DNA of 27,316 nt from Halocafeteria seosinensis (taxonomy: Eukaryota; Sar; Bigyra; Bicosoecida): assembly GCA_001687465.1 (NCBI GenBank), contig LVLI01000161.1:1-27316 (forward strand). The letters run 5' to 3'. Under the pieces are notes generated by a model, which saw nothing but the letters and a program-made list of their open reading frames with translations, had not been told where the DNA came from and searched no databases. Both the position numbers and the translations under genes were made by a program. This document shows positions 1 to 10,515 of the stretch, piece after piece (within the stretch, counting starts at the first letter, position 1; each line of letters starts with the position of its first letter).

Positions 1-384
1 ATTGCCTATGGCTTCGGTACGATAAAAGGCATTTTTCCCGATATAGGGACAATCACGGAGACGCACATAGAGCAAGAATGTTGAAACTTCCCGAAAAGCC
101 TCCTCATCCACGGGCATAGAACTGTTGGCTATGACAAAATAACAGGGATGAAATTTGTCCCGTTCCACGATGCTAAGCGGAGCAAAAAGTACGTAGTCCA
201 AGATACCTCCCGGATATGCCAACCACATGTGGCGATGCTTATCCCGATTCACTTCCACAATGTCCAACACGGTGCCATCGATCCCGTTCACAGACTCTGT
301 ATCCGTCAGGTGTGATACGCGAGCACCACACTCACGCTTGAAAATCATGACTTCGGTTTTGGTGCCCAGAATCACATCCGTGCA
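1..384 (-). pseudogene. Truncated reversed duplicate of the FG-GAP protein gene (3' part)
   Basis: This stretch is the reverse complement of 13582-13965, base for base except at two positions (143 and 270), so identity is about 99.5% over 384 bp. Read on the minus strand it encodes roughly residues 317-444 of the FG-GAP protein. There is no start codon and none of the propeller-rich N-terminal part. Both differences change an amino acid (Tyr397 to Cys, Met355 to Val) and neither makes a stop. Similarity stops sharply at 384/385, where LRR sequence begins in the other orientation. The left end lies outside the window, so the full length of the copy is unknown. The near-identity points to a recent duplication or ongoing gene conversion. 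I infer a non-functional fragment. Confidence 0.9.
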
Positions 385-1260
385 TTGTAGCCAACCCACA
401 ATCACAGATACTGCATTCCAACATTTGTCGAAATTGAAATCACTTAAGATGGACCGATGTAGCCAATCTACGATATCGTATAACGCTTTTCGACACCTCT
501 CTAATTTGACCTTACTGAACATGGCATCATGCCGCCAGGTTTCCGAGGATGCACTTAGCCACCTGCCTAACCTATTGAGATTGGACATAGAATTGTGCAA
601 TCAGTTGACATCCCGGGGCTTTAGACATCTGCAGAATCTCCAATCTCTGAATATGTGGTTTTGTGACCAACCAGACATCAGCTGTTCAGCATTCCAGCAT
701 TTAACGAACAATCTGCGGTAGTTAAATATGAACCAATGCAAGCAGAACGAAATATCGGATGAAGCTATTCAGTGGTTCTCTGATCTACTAAATTTAAGCA
801 TGGATGAGTGCAGACAAACCACAATACCAACAGATACTGCGTTTCAGCATCTGACTCGTCTGGAAGTTCCTAGCATGGAGGGCTGCTACCAAACAACTAT
901 AACCAGCATCGCGTTTCATCATCTATCGCATGTAGTACACCTAAGAATGTCTCGTTGCCCGCAAGAAACAGTCTCTGATGATGCGTTTTGTAAGCTGTAA
1001 AACTTGACATCGCTGGATATGAGTCACTGCACGCAGCTTTCGGATGACATATTTCATCCTCTACCGGCATTAAGAACTCTACGAATGTCTTGTTGCCGCC
1101 AACCGACGCTCACTGATCGCGGATCCAGACGGCTATCTAATCTGACACATCTGGATATGGGGTTCTGATTTCAGTATATACCATGCCGCGGGCAATCCGC
1201 TCAGTTTCACTCACCTCGTCACCTTGACCATGAATGGCTGCAGCCAATCAACGATCACTT
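385..1260 (+). pseudogene. Decayed leucine-rich-repeat gene, relic 1
   Basis: One reading frame from about 386 to 1168 encodes around ten 24-residue LRR units of the form LxxLxMxxCxQxTITDxAFQHLS. It is interrupted by TAG (719-721), TAA (998-1000) and TGA (1166-1168). The LRR pattern resumes in another frame at about 1205-1258, so there is also a frameshift. It matches the apparently intact LRR gene at 25943-27301 unit by unit, including an irregular unit reading NLRWLNM. The first stop replaces exactly that Trp codon (TGG to TAG). The N-terminal module is absent: at 384/385 the LRR sequence is joined to the reversed FG-GAP fragment. I infer a dead paralogue. Stop readthrough or splicing around three stops and a frameshift is unlikely. 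Confidence 0.88.
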
Positions 1261-1539
1261 GTGAATTTCCGGGCCTAACTAACTGGTCAAACCCCCGCCC
1301 CTCGTTCGTTATGTTGCGCCTTTGGAACCTATCGACCCAAACTCCAAACTCCCCTTCTTAAGGGTAGGCAACGGTTGTGGAGCTCGGTTTCTGTGATAGA
1401 CGATGCCTCGTATTTCAGGAACTCGAGGCTCGATAGATGTGCCACCAATGGCAGCTAGATTAGGCCACCTAGCGTATTGGAACATTAAAATAAGGCAATG
1501 GTGTGTATGTAATAAGCATTATGGTGGTCGAGAGCCCAC

Positions 1540-3053
1540 TTAGTCCAAAGGACGCCTAAACTTTGCTCCAGCGTATACCGCCTTATTGCCAAGCATCTCT
1601 TCAATTCTAAGCAATTGGTTGTATTTGGCTAACCTTTCGCTTCGGCAAGGCGCACCTGTCTTGATCTGACCCGTAGAGAGGCCTACAGCGAGGTCAGCAA
1701 TGAACGAGTCTTCGGTCTCTCCGGAGCGATGGGAGGTCATCACTCCCCACCCAGCATTTTGAGACATTTTTACTGCCTCAATGGCTTCAGTGACTGATCC
1801 AATTTGGTTAACTTTAAGTAGGAGTGCATTGGCGCATTTCCCATCGATCGCTTTCTTCACGCGGATAGGGTTTGTCACCAGCAGATCGTCTCCGACAATC
1901 TGGCACTTTTCCCCAAGCTCTTTCGTCATTGCGGAATAATTATCCCAATCGTCCTGGTCGAACGGATCTTCAATGCTCACGATCGGATACTTCTCCAGAA
2001 ACCCCTGCGAGCACCAGTGTCACTCGAAGAATAAAGCCGGTCGATTAACGAAATGACCATTCTGCAACTCGTACCTTATACATATCCTTTAGTTGAGTCC
2101 CTGTTACTTTCCATGATCCATCATTTTGCGGGTTCTTGAAGTCTAGATCGTACATTTTATCCTCAGTGAAGAATTCCGAAGCAGCAACGTCCATACCGAT
2201 CTTCACTTTGCCGGTGTATCCAGCCTTATCAATTGCTTCTACAAGAAGATCTAGACATTCCTCGTTTTTCTGGATAGATGGGGCGAACCCTCCTTCGTCA
2301 CCTACGTTGCAAGCATCTTGTCCATACTTTGTTTTAATAACCTTCTTCAGCGTATGGTACACTTCAGTCCCCATACGCATCGCTTCAGAAAACGTAGAGG
2401 CCCCGGTAGGTAGAATCATGAACTCTTGCATTGCAAGTCGATTACCGGCATGGCTACCTCCGTTTATGACATTAAACGCAGGGACAGGAAGTACCAATTT
2501 CTTCGTCTCGGAGAGGTGTGCTAGGTGCATAAAGAGAGATCTACCGCTATGCGCCGCCCCTGCTTTGCAAATGGCTAATGAGACAGCCAAGATAGCATTT
2601 GCACCCAGTTTGGTCTTGCACCAACCCCACTCATTTTGCGTCCCATCGAGCTGCTCCACAATGTAGTTATCGATTTCTTTCTGTTGGACCGGATTCCGTC
2701 CACAGATACCCGGCCCAATGATGGTGTTGACATTGTTGATAGCGCGGCTCACGCCTTTGCCCATATAGGCATCTCCCCCGTCTCGGAGTTCCAATGCCTC
2801 GTAGACACCGGTACTCGCGCCCGAAGGAACGGACGCCCGAAAGAGTCCCAAATCCGTGGTGACATCCACTTCGATGGTTGCATTCCCACGTGAGTCAAAG
2901 ATTTGCCGAGCCTGCAAGAAACACACAATGTAATTCCAGATCGATATTTCAGCCCCACAGCACCGTACATCCATGGATGATGGTATGTCAATTTTATTTT
3001 TTTGTAATACGGACCTTGACGGCTTTAATAGATCCCGTAGAAGATGACATCAT
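1540..3053 (-). CDS. Enolase (phosphopyruvate hydratase)
   Basis: Glycolytic enolase, converting 2-phosphoglycerate to phosphoenolpyruvate, normally cytosolic. There are three exons: 3053-3015, 2911-2075 and 2004-1540. The introns are 103 and 70 bp with GT..AG ends, both in phase 0, and give 446 residues, the usual family length. Exon 1 encodes [13 protein letters not shown] and splices directly into [10 protein letters not shown], the canonical enolase N-terminus; this and phase decide the start. Expected catalytic and metal-site motifs are present: [63 protein letters not shown] and [11 protein letters not shown]. Residues 107-111 are EWGWC, a pentapeptide insertion absent from animal and fungal enolases but known from plants, alveolates and some other protists. 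An AT-rich stretch lies upstream at 3149-3173. No defect is visible. Confidence 0.96.
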
Positions 3054-3148
3054 GCGACCTGGGATCCCGATTCCTCTTTCCCTTTTTCAATGGAAACAAC
3101 GACACTACAAGGACGTGCGAAGAACAAGAAACAAGCGAACGTGCTTGC

Positions 3149-3173
3149 TATATATATATATACCTATATATAT
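3149..3173 (-). promoter_or_regulatory. TA-repeat tract upstream of enolase, possible core promoter element
   Basis: An almost uninterrupted run of TA dinucleotides, broken once by a C pair, lies about 100-120 bp upstream of the enolase ATG at 3053. It sits within the roughly 590 bp between enolase and the end of the ankyrin gene. Position and composition fit a TATA-like element, but it could equally be a simple repeat. The rest of 3054-3644 holds no convincing reading frame or RNA gene. Confidence 0.3.
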
Positions 3174-3644
3174 TGACTTGCAGACGTATAACACGAGGAG
3201 CAAGGAGCGTAATGTTATGACGGACGCACCGAACAATCTTTTGATTCACTTTTCAAGGAATCCAGGATCCTGGGCAGTGCGGACCGCGGTGGCGACTTCA
3301 CCGACTGCCATCAACTGTTTCCCAGTTCCCCAGTGTCTTTAGCTTGCTGCCTTATTAATAATGGTCCTTCAGAAACAGTGAGTAACAGAGAACGTTTTAG
3401 CAAAGTTTGAGGTGTATCCCAATACTGCCCACACTACTCTACACACATGTACATGTATTTCACGAAACAGTGGCACTATGTACGGATTTGCGATGCATTA
3501 ACTGAACAAATATTAGACATCGTCCTTATCGTTACATATATTTCACCAGCTACATGCCGACCGACGAGGGACACTGGATGAGAACTTTAAATTGTCTTTG
3601 ACGTTCTAAAACAATTTGGTTTAAACAAACCAGTCGTACTTTGG

Positions 3645-5752
3645 TCACTTTCCCTCCTCTTCCTCGTGCGATACTTCGCTGTCATCATAATCGATAAAGG
3701 GCAACGAGCGCTTTTGACCAACTCGAAAGATTCGATGCTCATATGCTATAGCCATCAGCTCTTCTAAAACAGATGGTTCAAATCCTTCAATTCTTACAAT
3801 ATCTTTCGGCATCCTGCCATTCTGGATAAACTAGATGCAGTCAATTTATATCCCAGAGTTACATACATATGGTATTCTTGCAATAATCGACATACTATGT
3901 CTTTGATATTGATGTCAATCCCCTCAGTTCCAAGCAGAGTACGGACGTTTGTCATATCGTTTCTCTCGACCGCTATGTGCAACGCTGTTTGCCCATTCTG
4001 AATTGATTCGAATAGTTCACGAACTATCTCTAGCATTTAAATTATTATATTTACATTGTCTTTTGTATTCACATTGATGCCTGCTGTATCACATAACATT
4101 CGAAGAATGGATGTGCATTGGTGCAGTCGGTTTTTGTTTTGCACCGCTTTGTGCAACGGAGTCTCTCCCGCCTGCAAATACGTTTCAACTTCTTGTTAAC
4201 GTCACGCATCATCAATCTATGATTATGTGCCATGCTACCGAATCACAACTCACAGCATTCTTACCTTATTGGTGATTGTCACAAGGGAAGCGTATGGCTG
4301 CTTCCGGTTGTTCCCGTTCTGCACAAATACAAGTTAAGAAAACTCCCAATTCTCTCCAAACAGATTCATGTGAGCCTTTGGAACAATGCACATTAGTTAT
4401 CAGTGTCTATACTCATACCGAAGCTTCATGTTGGAGGAAACAAATATGCTTCTTCAGAAGGGCCTTCACAGTTTCTGAATCTCCGTTATCCACGGCCAAG
4501 TGCAACGGAGTATCACCGTTCTGTGTTTAAGATGCAGAGAGGAAAGGCAAAACAGTAGTAATAGGGTGACGGTAACACTGAAATTATGCAATGGGTCCAC
4601 ATAACTCGACGCGAAGAATCCACCTTGTCAATTCGTACCTTGTCTTGACTCATAATGTCTATCGCCTCTAGTTCCAGTAACGGTTCAATTAATGATCTCG
4701 GGCCATGAGTGGGCACTACATGCTTGATAGCTACATGCAGGGGTGTCTCTCCTTTCTGCAAGATAAACAAGAGTAGAATGTTGGCAACTTGTCTTTAGTG
4801 GCAACGTGGACCGATATACTGGCTATAAAGTAAGCTATACATGATACAGATATGCAGCCAAAGTGGCACACGCACATTGTTAGTTATGGCAAGATCCGAT
4901 TGCAGATCGCCTCGCTCAGTTGACACACCGACAAGGTGCTTCAGAATCCAGCAAATTTGATGTTTGCTACACGCCAGGTGTATCGGAGTATCCCCATCCT
5001 GTAGGAGATACTGCTTCATTTTTAAACTTTGGGACATTCCCAAGGACATTTGGTATTTCTCCACTAGCAGAGGCACACTTCATGGATACTCAGACGGATA
5101 CTTGCCTGGTTTTGACAATTGAGTGGTGCAAATACTTCACATAATGCGTGGATGCATGCCAGATCGTTACTCTGAACTGCGTAATGTAATGCAGTGTCCC
5201 CATACTGCGATATACAGTGCTAGCTAATGATTAGTGTAGGCTCTGGTGAAACTGTATGAAGAAGCCAAATACGTACTCTGTCCACAAGTGCTGGTAGAGC
5301 CCCGTAAGTTTGACAGAAAGTTGCTATGGCATAGCTACCGAATTGACTACCACTCTCGACGCAAGCATGAAGCAGCGGCATGCGCTGATCATAAATGTTG
5401 ACATTGCACGAAACGTAATTACAACACCCCGGTGGACATTCTTGAAGGATGTTGGGCACTACCTCCTTGGAATTACAGATGCGTGTATGATCCTTATTAT
5501 TCCCTAGCAAAAATTCGGTAAGCCTCTTTTCCTTCAAAAGCCACCATTTCGTAGTGGTCACGTGGTCTTTAAACCAATTCATGTAAGTTGCATGCAAAGC
5601 TCTCATACGGTTGCCTTTCTGCATACTGGAATCAAAGTCTTCTTCAGCTCTGTTGAACGTAATTTCGTCGATGATAAGTATTGGCTGCCCAAAGATTGTA
5701 TCACTTCCAGATCTTAACTTCGTTGAACTTTCTAGCAAAGTTTTTAAGAATT
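3645..5752 (-). CDS. Ankyrin-repeat protein, one repeat per phase-0 exon
   Basis: I do not recognise an orthologue. I read nine exons: about 5752-5277, 5204-5106, 4998-4876, 4755-4639, 4520-4419, 4318-4265, 4171-4055, 3997-3896 and 3821-3645, ending in TGA. All eight introns (57-120 bp) are phase 0. The six good ankyrin exons each start right at a repeat (YGDTALH, DGDTPIH, KGETPLH, NGDTPLH, AGETPLH, NGQTALH) and encode 33-41 residues. The 54-nt exon at 4265-4318 looks like a decayed or atypical repeat. The last exon encodes a non-ankyrin tail ending in an acidic stretch (EEEEGK). The intron at 4999-5105 starts with GC in the context CAG|GCAAGT, the usual GC-AG form; using it keeps phase 0. 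The 5' end is unresolved: the first exon is open from about 5760, has no early ATG, and may have an upstream exon or another acceptor near 5618. Likely a cytoplasmic scaffold; the partner is unknown. Confidence 0.8.
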
Positions 5753-6205
5753 CTAAAAATACTCAAAACGTTTGAAAGTTTGAAAGTCTTCACATTCACA
5801 ACCCGAAGCAAACAATCTTTTCGTCGACTGAGTTTCCAAGGGCGTCTATTTACCTGGATCATCCAGTGGAACGTGTTCGTGTTGATATACAAGACTTAAA
5901 AGAGAGGAGACGAGTCTATTTTACTTCTTCTACTCGTTTATATTGTCTTGATCTCTTTCGGTTAGGCTCTAAATCGAAGCAACAAGGTAGGTGTTCGGCC
6001 CCGAGCTGTCTGGGAAACTACAAAAAGGGGAAGGGTAACGGCTATTGGGCATCGCGTAGGGGAGATCTGATCGGACGGTAGGAGGGGTCACCCCTCAGGG
6101 CTCATTAACCTCTTTATTCACCCTTATCAGCACACAATGGAGTCCATACCATGTCACTTTATAAGCCTTCCTATAAGCGTGTGTGTGTGAATGTGTGCAG
6201 AAACA
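5753..6205. other. Divergent intergenic region between ankyrin gene and RPS17
   Basis: About 450 bp separates the likely 5' part of the ankyrin gene (minus) from the RPS17 start (plus). It should hold the promoters of both, and possibly an unplaced first exon of the ankyrin gene. GTGTGCAG ends five bases before the RPS17 ATG and resembles a 3' splice site, so a 5'-UTR intron is possible there. No coding feature is convincing. Confidence 0.4.
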
Positions 6206-6753
6206 ATGGGGCGTGTACGCACAAAGACTGTCAAGCGCAGTGCTCGTATGATTGTGGAGCGCTATTACACCAAATTGGCCTTGGATTTCGATACCAATAA
6301 AAAGGTAATTTTGATGCGTTTCCACGCTTGAGAGCTCGTGAAAGCCCATGTCTAACTGTTTGGGCCGAAATGCAGGTGACAGATGAGGTAGCGGTGGTCC
6401 CATCCAAGCGCATGCGCAACAAAATTGCTGGATTTGTCACGGTGCGTGGACTTATCACAAGTGCATGTTTACACACATTTGTGTTATAGTAAGGTGATGC
6501 TCTTGTTTTGCTGATGGTTCAGCATTTAATGCGTCGAATCGATATGGGAGCCCAAGTACGAGGTGTCTCGTTGAAATTGCAAGAGGAAGAACGTCAACGC
6601 CGCATGGAATACGTGCCTGCTCAAAGTGCAATTAAAACAGAGCGTATTGTTGTGGATAAGGATACTGAGGGCATGCTCAAGCAATTGGGTGTCTCCTTCG
6701 ACTTTGTCCCGGAGGAAGTCAGTGCTCCCACCGCTCGCGGACCTCGTCGCTAA
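6206..6753 (+). CDS. RPS17: 40S ribosomal protein S17 (eS17)
   Basis: Component of the small subunit of cytosolic ribosomes. There are three exons: 6206-6304, 6376-6441 and 6523-6753. The introns are 71 and 81 bp, GT..AG, both in phase 0, giving 131 residues, the usual eS17 length. The N-terminus [10 protein letters not shown] is near-invariant in the family. Further recognisable blocks are [35 protein letters not shown] and YVPAQSA, followed by the typical variable tail ending RGPRR. The start is the ATG in the context ACAATGG. The gene runs divergently from the ankyrin gene and tail to tail with the kelch gene. It looks intact and is the clearest evidence that this is a eukaryotic nuclear genome. 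Confidence 0.97.
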
Positions 6754-6967
6754 GAACGCAATATATGCGTAGCGGGAAGGACTGACCAGCTAGCCAGAGA
6801 GAGTTGATTAATGGCAGGATGCACAACACTTGTCTATTTATTTGAGGTACACGTGTGTGAGTGCTCTACCCTCCTGATTGGACATTGCCTTCCCTGCCAC
6901 AAGCTACGGCCGTAGGCGGCCTCATGAGGGTGTGGCATTTGGATGCTGCCTTTATCTAGAAGTTGTG

Positions 6968-6973
6968 AATAAA
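6968..6973 (+). terminator. AATAAA polyadenylation signal, probably of RPS17
   Basis: A canonical AATAAA hexamer lies about 215 bp after the RPS17 stop and before the convergent end of the kelch gene (7057). The distance suits a short 3' UTR. No transcript evidence is available here. Confidence 0.4.
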
Positions 6974-7056
6974 TACACGTTCCACATGCTTTGACAAGGT
7001 ATATCGCAAACTAATGTTTGTATTTCAAGTTTTGGATGAATCTGTCTGCAGTATCG

Positions 7057-8511
7057 TCACGAGGACGTGAAGTCTTCAAACATGCGTGCCCTTGCCATAT
7101 TGTTAGTATCAGCAGAGGGACCACATCCACCAAAGACGTAATGCGTCTCCACATGGTAGCCGTCTTCGATCGAAGTCCTCATACATGCGGTGGAAGCGAA
7201 GCGGGCTACACCAGTCCCGCCACCAACAGAGGTTTGTTTAGCTGTTACAGCAAAGTCGGGCCCAAATTGCAGCACTATGGCATCAGCGAATACAGTTGTA
7301 TCGCCATCCCAGCCTCCAAAGATCGGTATTCGGCCTACCGCATCAGTCTGTTGGCTGCTGCAAGCAGCAATTCTAGATGCTGTCGATTCCGACAGCTGCG
7401 GTAGTGTTGCTTCCTTCCATTGCTGTGCCTCCAGGTCAAACAAGTGCATATCAGACAGGGGGGCAAAATCACTTCCCCGGCCCCCGAATATAGCAATATA
7501 GCATTGGTTGAATGATCCTGCAACGGGCTTTATGTTTTCGTCCGTTGTTCCGGCGTGTGAATTGACCAGAAACATACAATGAAGCTCTCGAGCTGCAGGA
7601 GTACTGTGCCCAGATTGACTAGGCGCCTGCTTTATTTTATACCATTTTCCATTCTCAATTTTATCAGTTTCACCAAACTCGAAAACCCAAAAATCACTCA
7701 GAGGTCCGGTCTCTGGGGACGATCCTCCGAAGATATACATCTTACTCTTGTGTACAACTGCCCCATGGCCATTTCTCGCCGGAGGTTTGCTAGTTTGAGG
7801 GATATCCATTCTGTGCCATCGTTCCGTTTTAGTGTCGAATACCCATATATCGTTCGAAATAAGTTCGTGGGAGATATCCATTCCTCCAAATACGACTAAG
7901 TATGACCCGTACACAACGCACGTATGTCCTGCTAACGGCGGGGGATACTCCTGCTTCAGAGCTTCCATATTATCATCGGTACCACACGTTGGCTGCATTA
8001 GTCGTTTACTTATGGACAGAGTATCTGAAACCGTGTCACACGCGGCAATAAGAGGACTACAGCACAGTATACATCTAGATAGTAAACTATCCATTTTTGA
8101 ATTGTGGGATCCTTACCTGCATCGAGTTTAATGAGGTCGTTCATGTGGGTTCCACTCCGGGACGCTCCTCCAAACACGTACAAGAATCCTTGGCACTGTC
8201 GACCACACCGGGTACAAGTCGAAAGACTCTCCATGTACATCATAAATAGGGTATAATACACGTACGGAGACAATGGAGGCTCCTCCTCGAGGGGGAATAT
8301 CGGCCTCAGGATAGGTTGCATCGTCTCCTTGTAGACCCACCCGCTTTAGCGGGCAAAGATACTCATCCGGAAAAGCCGTATGTGCCTTGGTATCGTAGGT
8401 AGCGCCGCTGCCAGCCTCTGTGGAGCCTTCTGAAAATGACGAGGGACCGCCCCACGCAGCCGAAGTTGAAGTTCCGTTGTTGCTCGATTCTGCGCTCATT
8501 CCTCCCTGCAT
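7057..8511 (-). CDS. Six-bladed kelch-repeat protein
   Basis: There are three exons: 8511-8266, 8195-8117 and 8024-7057. The introns are 70 bp (phase 0) and 92 bp (phase 1), giving 430 residues. Six kelch blades are marked by a hydrophobic run plus double glycine: YVFGGASRSG, VVFGGMDI, YIFGGSSPE, AIFGGRGSD, PIFGGWDGD and YVFGGCGPS. Each is preceded by a PxxR/AGH-type turn such as PPPLAGHT or PPARNGHGA. Splicing of exons 1 and 2 joins PPRGGASIVS to CQGFLYVFGG, restoring blade one and supporting the boundary. The first about 70 residues are Ser/Gly-rich and likely disordered. No BTB, BACK or other extra domain is present, so it is a stand-alone propeller, probably a protein-binding adaptor. No signal peptide is visible. 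The partner is unknown. Confidence 0.88.
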
Positions 8512-8772
8512 TTCACATACACCAATACCATAGGAATCTATATTGAATAATCTTTCAGATGATCAACCAATGCTGTACATATATCGTTGACAAAGCCAGT
8601 CTGAAGAGAAAAAAGAAAGAAAGCAATCTTTTCGTTCACTTTCAATCGTTATGCCTACTGGAATCGATACGCAATGAGGACAGAATAGCATGGAATGTGA
8701 TTACACGCGTTTGGTCTCGAATATATACGTCGAAGTATGTCAATGTTGTTATAATCGTCTTGGAGAGGTGAA

Positions 8773-8796
8773 ATGGGCCCAAATACGAGTTTGTGA
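8773..8796 (+). promoter_or_regulatory. Seven-codon upstream reading frame before the methyltransferase
   Basis: ATG at 8773 opens a frame of seven codons that ends in TGA at 8794-8796, two bases before the main ATG at 8799. If the transcript starts upstream, a ribosome would terminate here almost on top of the main start, which could lower or condition translation. The rest of 8512-8798, the divergent promoter region with the kelch gene, shows no other supported feature. Confidence 0.35.
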
Positions 8797-8798
8797 AG

Positions 8799-10362
8799 AT
8801 GCTTCCTAGTGCCTCGTTATGGTCTATTGAGCCTTATACACGGTCCCCTGAAGGTGATACGCGGTCGTTCTCGCATGGATACTCGAATTCAGATTGCTCT
8901 ACGGAGATAGAGTCGGAGAAAATGGGCCGAAAAGCCAAGAAACGAGCACAGAAGGGGATCGCAGCACGTCCGACGGAGCCTGAAAAGAAGGAGTTTCAGG
9001 AGATTATGGACTGTATAGTGGCGTATTTGCACTCTCCAGAGGCCTGTTTGGGCGTATTGGACTCCTCCAGTAGCAGAGGAGGGCAGAAGAATGCTGATTC
9101 GGGGACTAGTTTGGAGGAGTTTATGAAATACGACGTCAATCCATTTCCACTGCCATTGCCATCAAGTGGCCAAACTCTGAATTCTGGGCCGAAAAAGTCA
9201 TTAGGAGAACTATACGCAAGTAGACTGGGTGGTACCAAGTTACCCAAGGAACAAGAAAGAAGGCCGACCATGTTGAGCAAATTGCTCGAATGGCTACGGA
9301 CTCTAGACGGCTCGATCGCGTACTGGCTAGATCCTCGAAATTGCGGTCGGATATCGGCTGAAATCATGAGGAAAGAATCATCTGTGGAAGGTCAAAGGGA
9401 AAGCGATTTCCCGTCTCAGGTGCATTTTGCTTCCTCTTCTTCATGGGCTGTAGACCCCCACCGTTCGAAAAGGGGAGAACACGAAGACGACTCAGCAGTG
9501 GGGGCCAGCATTGCCAAAGAAGACCGCAAGTTGCATCAGATAGTCAACATGGTCTTGTCAGCCATGGCAATCGTAAGGTACGCAGACACTTGCACAATCC
9601 CCATTTACAAAGGGAGAACTTCACTTTAAATATTACGATGCCGTGTACGCTACAGAGACGGTGATAAAATAGTGGACTTTTGTGGCGGTAGCGGACATCT
9701 ATCGGTGTTACTGGCTTACTTACTCCCCAGTTGTGACGTCCTTCTGGTGGACTACAATCGACACAGCCTAGACATAGGTATGTGATGAGTCCAAGTTTCA
9801 TCGGATTCCCTGTCATACCTAAAATTTGTTTTCTGGTTTTGCAGCTTTGGAAAGGGCGTCCTCGTTACAGCTTACGAACCTCAATATATCGCACTCTTCT
9901 ATTGAGGAATTCTCTGAAGATTTTGATTTGGGTATAGGTCTTCATGCTTGCGGAGCAGCAACGGACGTAATTCTTCATAAGTGCATGGAAAGAAGAGCGG
10001 CAGTCCTTGTCGCTCCTTGCTGCGTGGGCAAGCTAAAGCACTCCCGATGTTTTCAGTATCCACAATCCCAAGTGTTGAGGAAAGCAGTCTCACCGGCGCA
10101 ATTTTTCACAGTTACAAAAGCTGGAGATGTCGCCGCTTTTACTGATCTAGACAACAAGGAAACCCGCTCCCGTCGGTTGTGCAAGACTGCGGTCGAGGTG
10201 GACCGTCGTCTGTTCCTGGCTGAGCACGGCTATAGATGGCAATACCTGTTGCTGATGTCGCCCATGGAGGCATCCGCGAAAAACGATATACTACTTGCCT
10301 CAACATACGGTCCCGCAAACTGGGATAAAGCAAAATGGCTACTAACCAAACGAACAGGTTGA
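8799..10362 (+). CDS. GSTCD/METTL25-like SAM-dependent methyltransferase
   Basis: Class I SAM-binding methyltransferase of the Methyltransf_32 type, closest by eye to the C-terminal domain of GSTCD. There are three exons: 8799-9577, 9656-9777 and 9845-10362. The introns are 78 bp (phase 2) and 67 bp (phase 1), giving about 472 residues. Splicing creates VRDGDKIVDFCGGSGH, the SAM-binding motif I, at about residues 259-274. Also visible are LLVDYN (acidic end of strand 2, about 289-294), LHACGAATD (about 333-341) and PCCVGK (about 358-363), the signature of this family. The N-terminal about 240 residues are charged and low in complexity (KKRAQKG, a run of serines) and show no glutathione-transferase fold. 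The first ATG is taken as start; the Met of MGRKAKK, about 40 residues later, is an alternative. The substrate is unknown. Confidence 0.82.
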
Positions 10363-10515
10363 GGAAAACCCAAGGAAGATGGATGGTAGAACTCTCACGT
10401 CGATAGTGTTAGTTATTCTGAAAGCGCAAGTATTCGTTTACCAACGGCTGTACATAACTAATAGGAAAACTTGCTGCCGTGCCATGTAGCGCCAGCAAGG
10501 AATGCCACTTGCAGG

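Noticed and set aside
719-1168. Stops in the LRR relic as reassigned codons
   Set aside because: TAG, TAA and TGA all occur within one relic, and other genes in the window end with these codons, so the code is standard and the gene is dead.
2136-2666. 176-codon plus-strand frame
   Set aside because: Antisense shadow of enolase exon 2, which has full family conservation.
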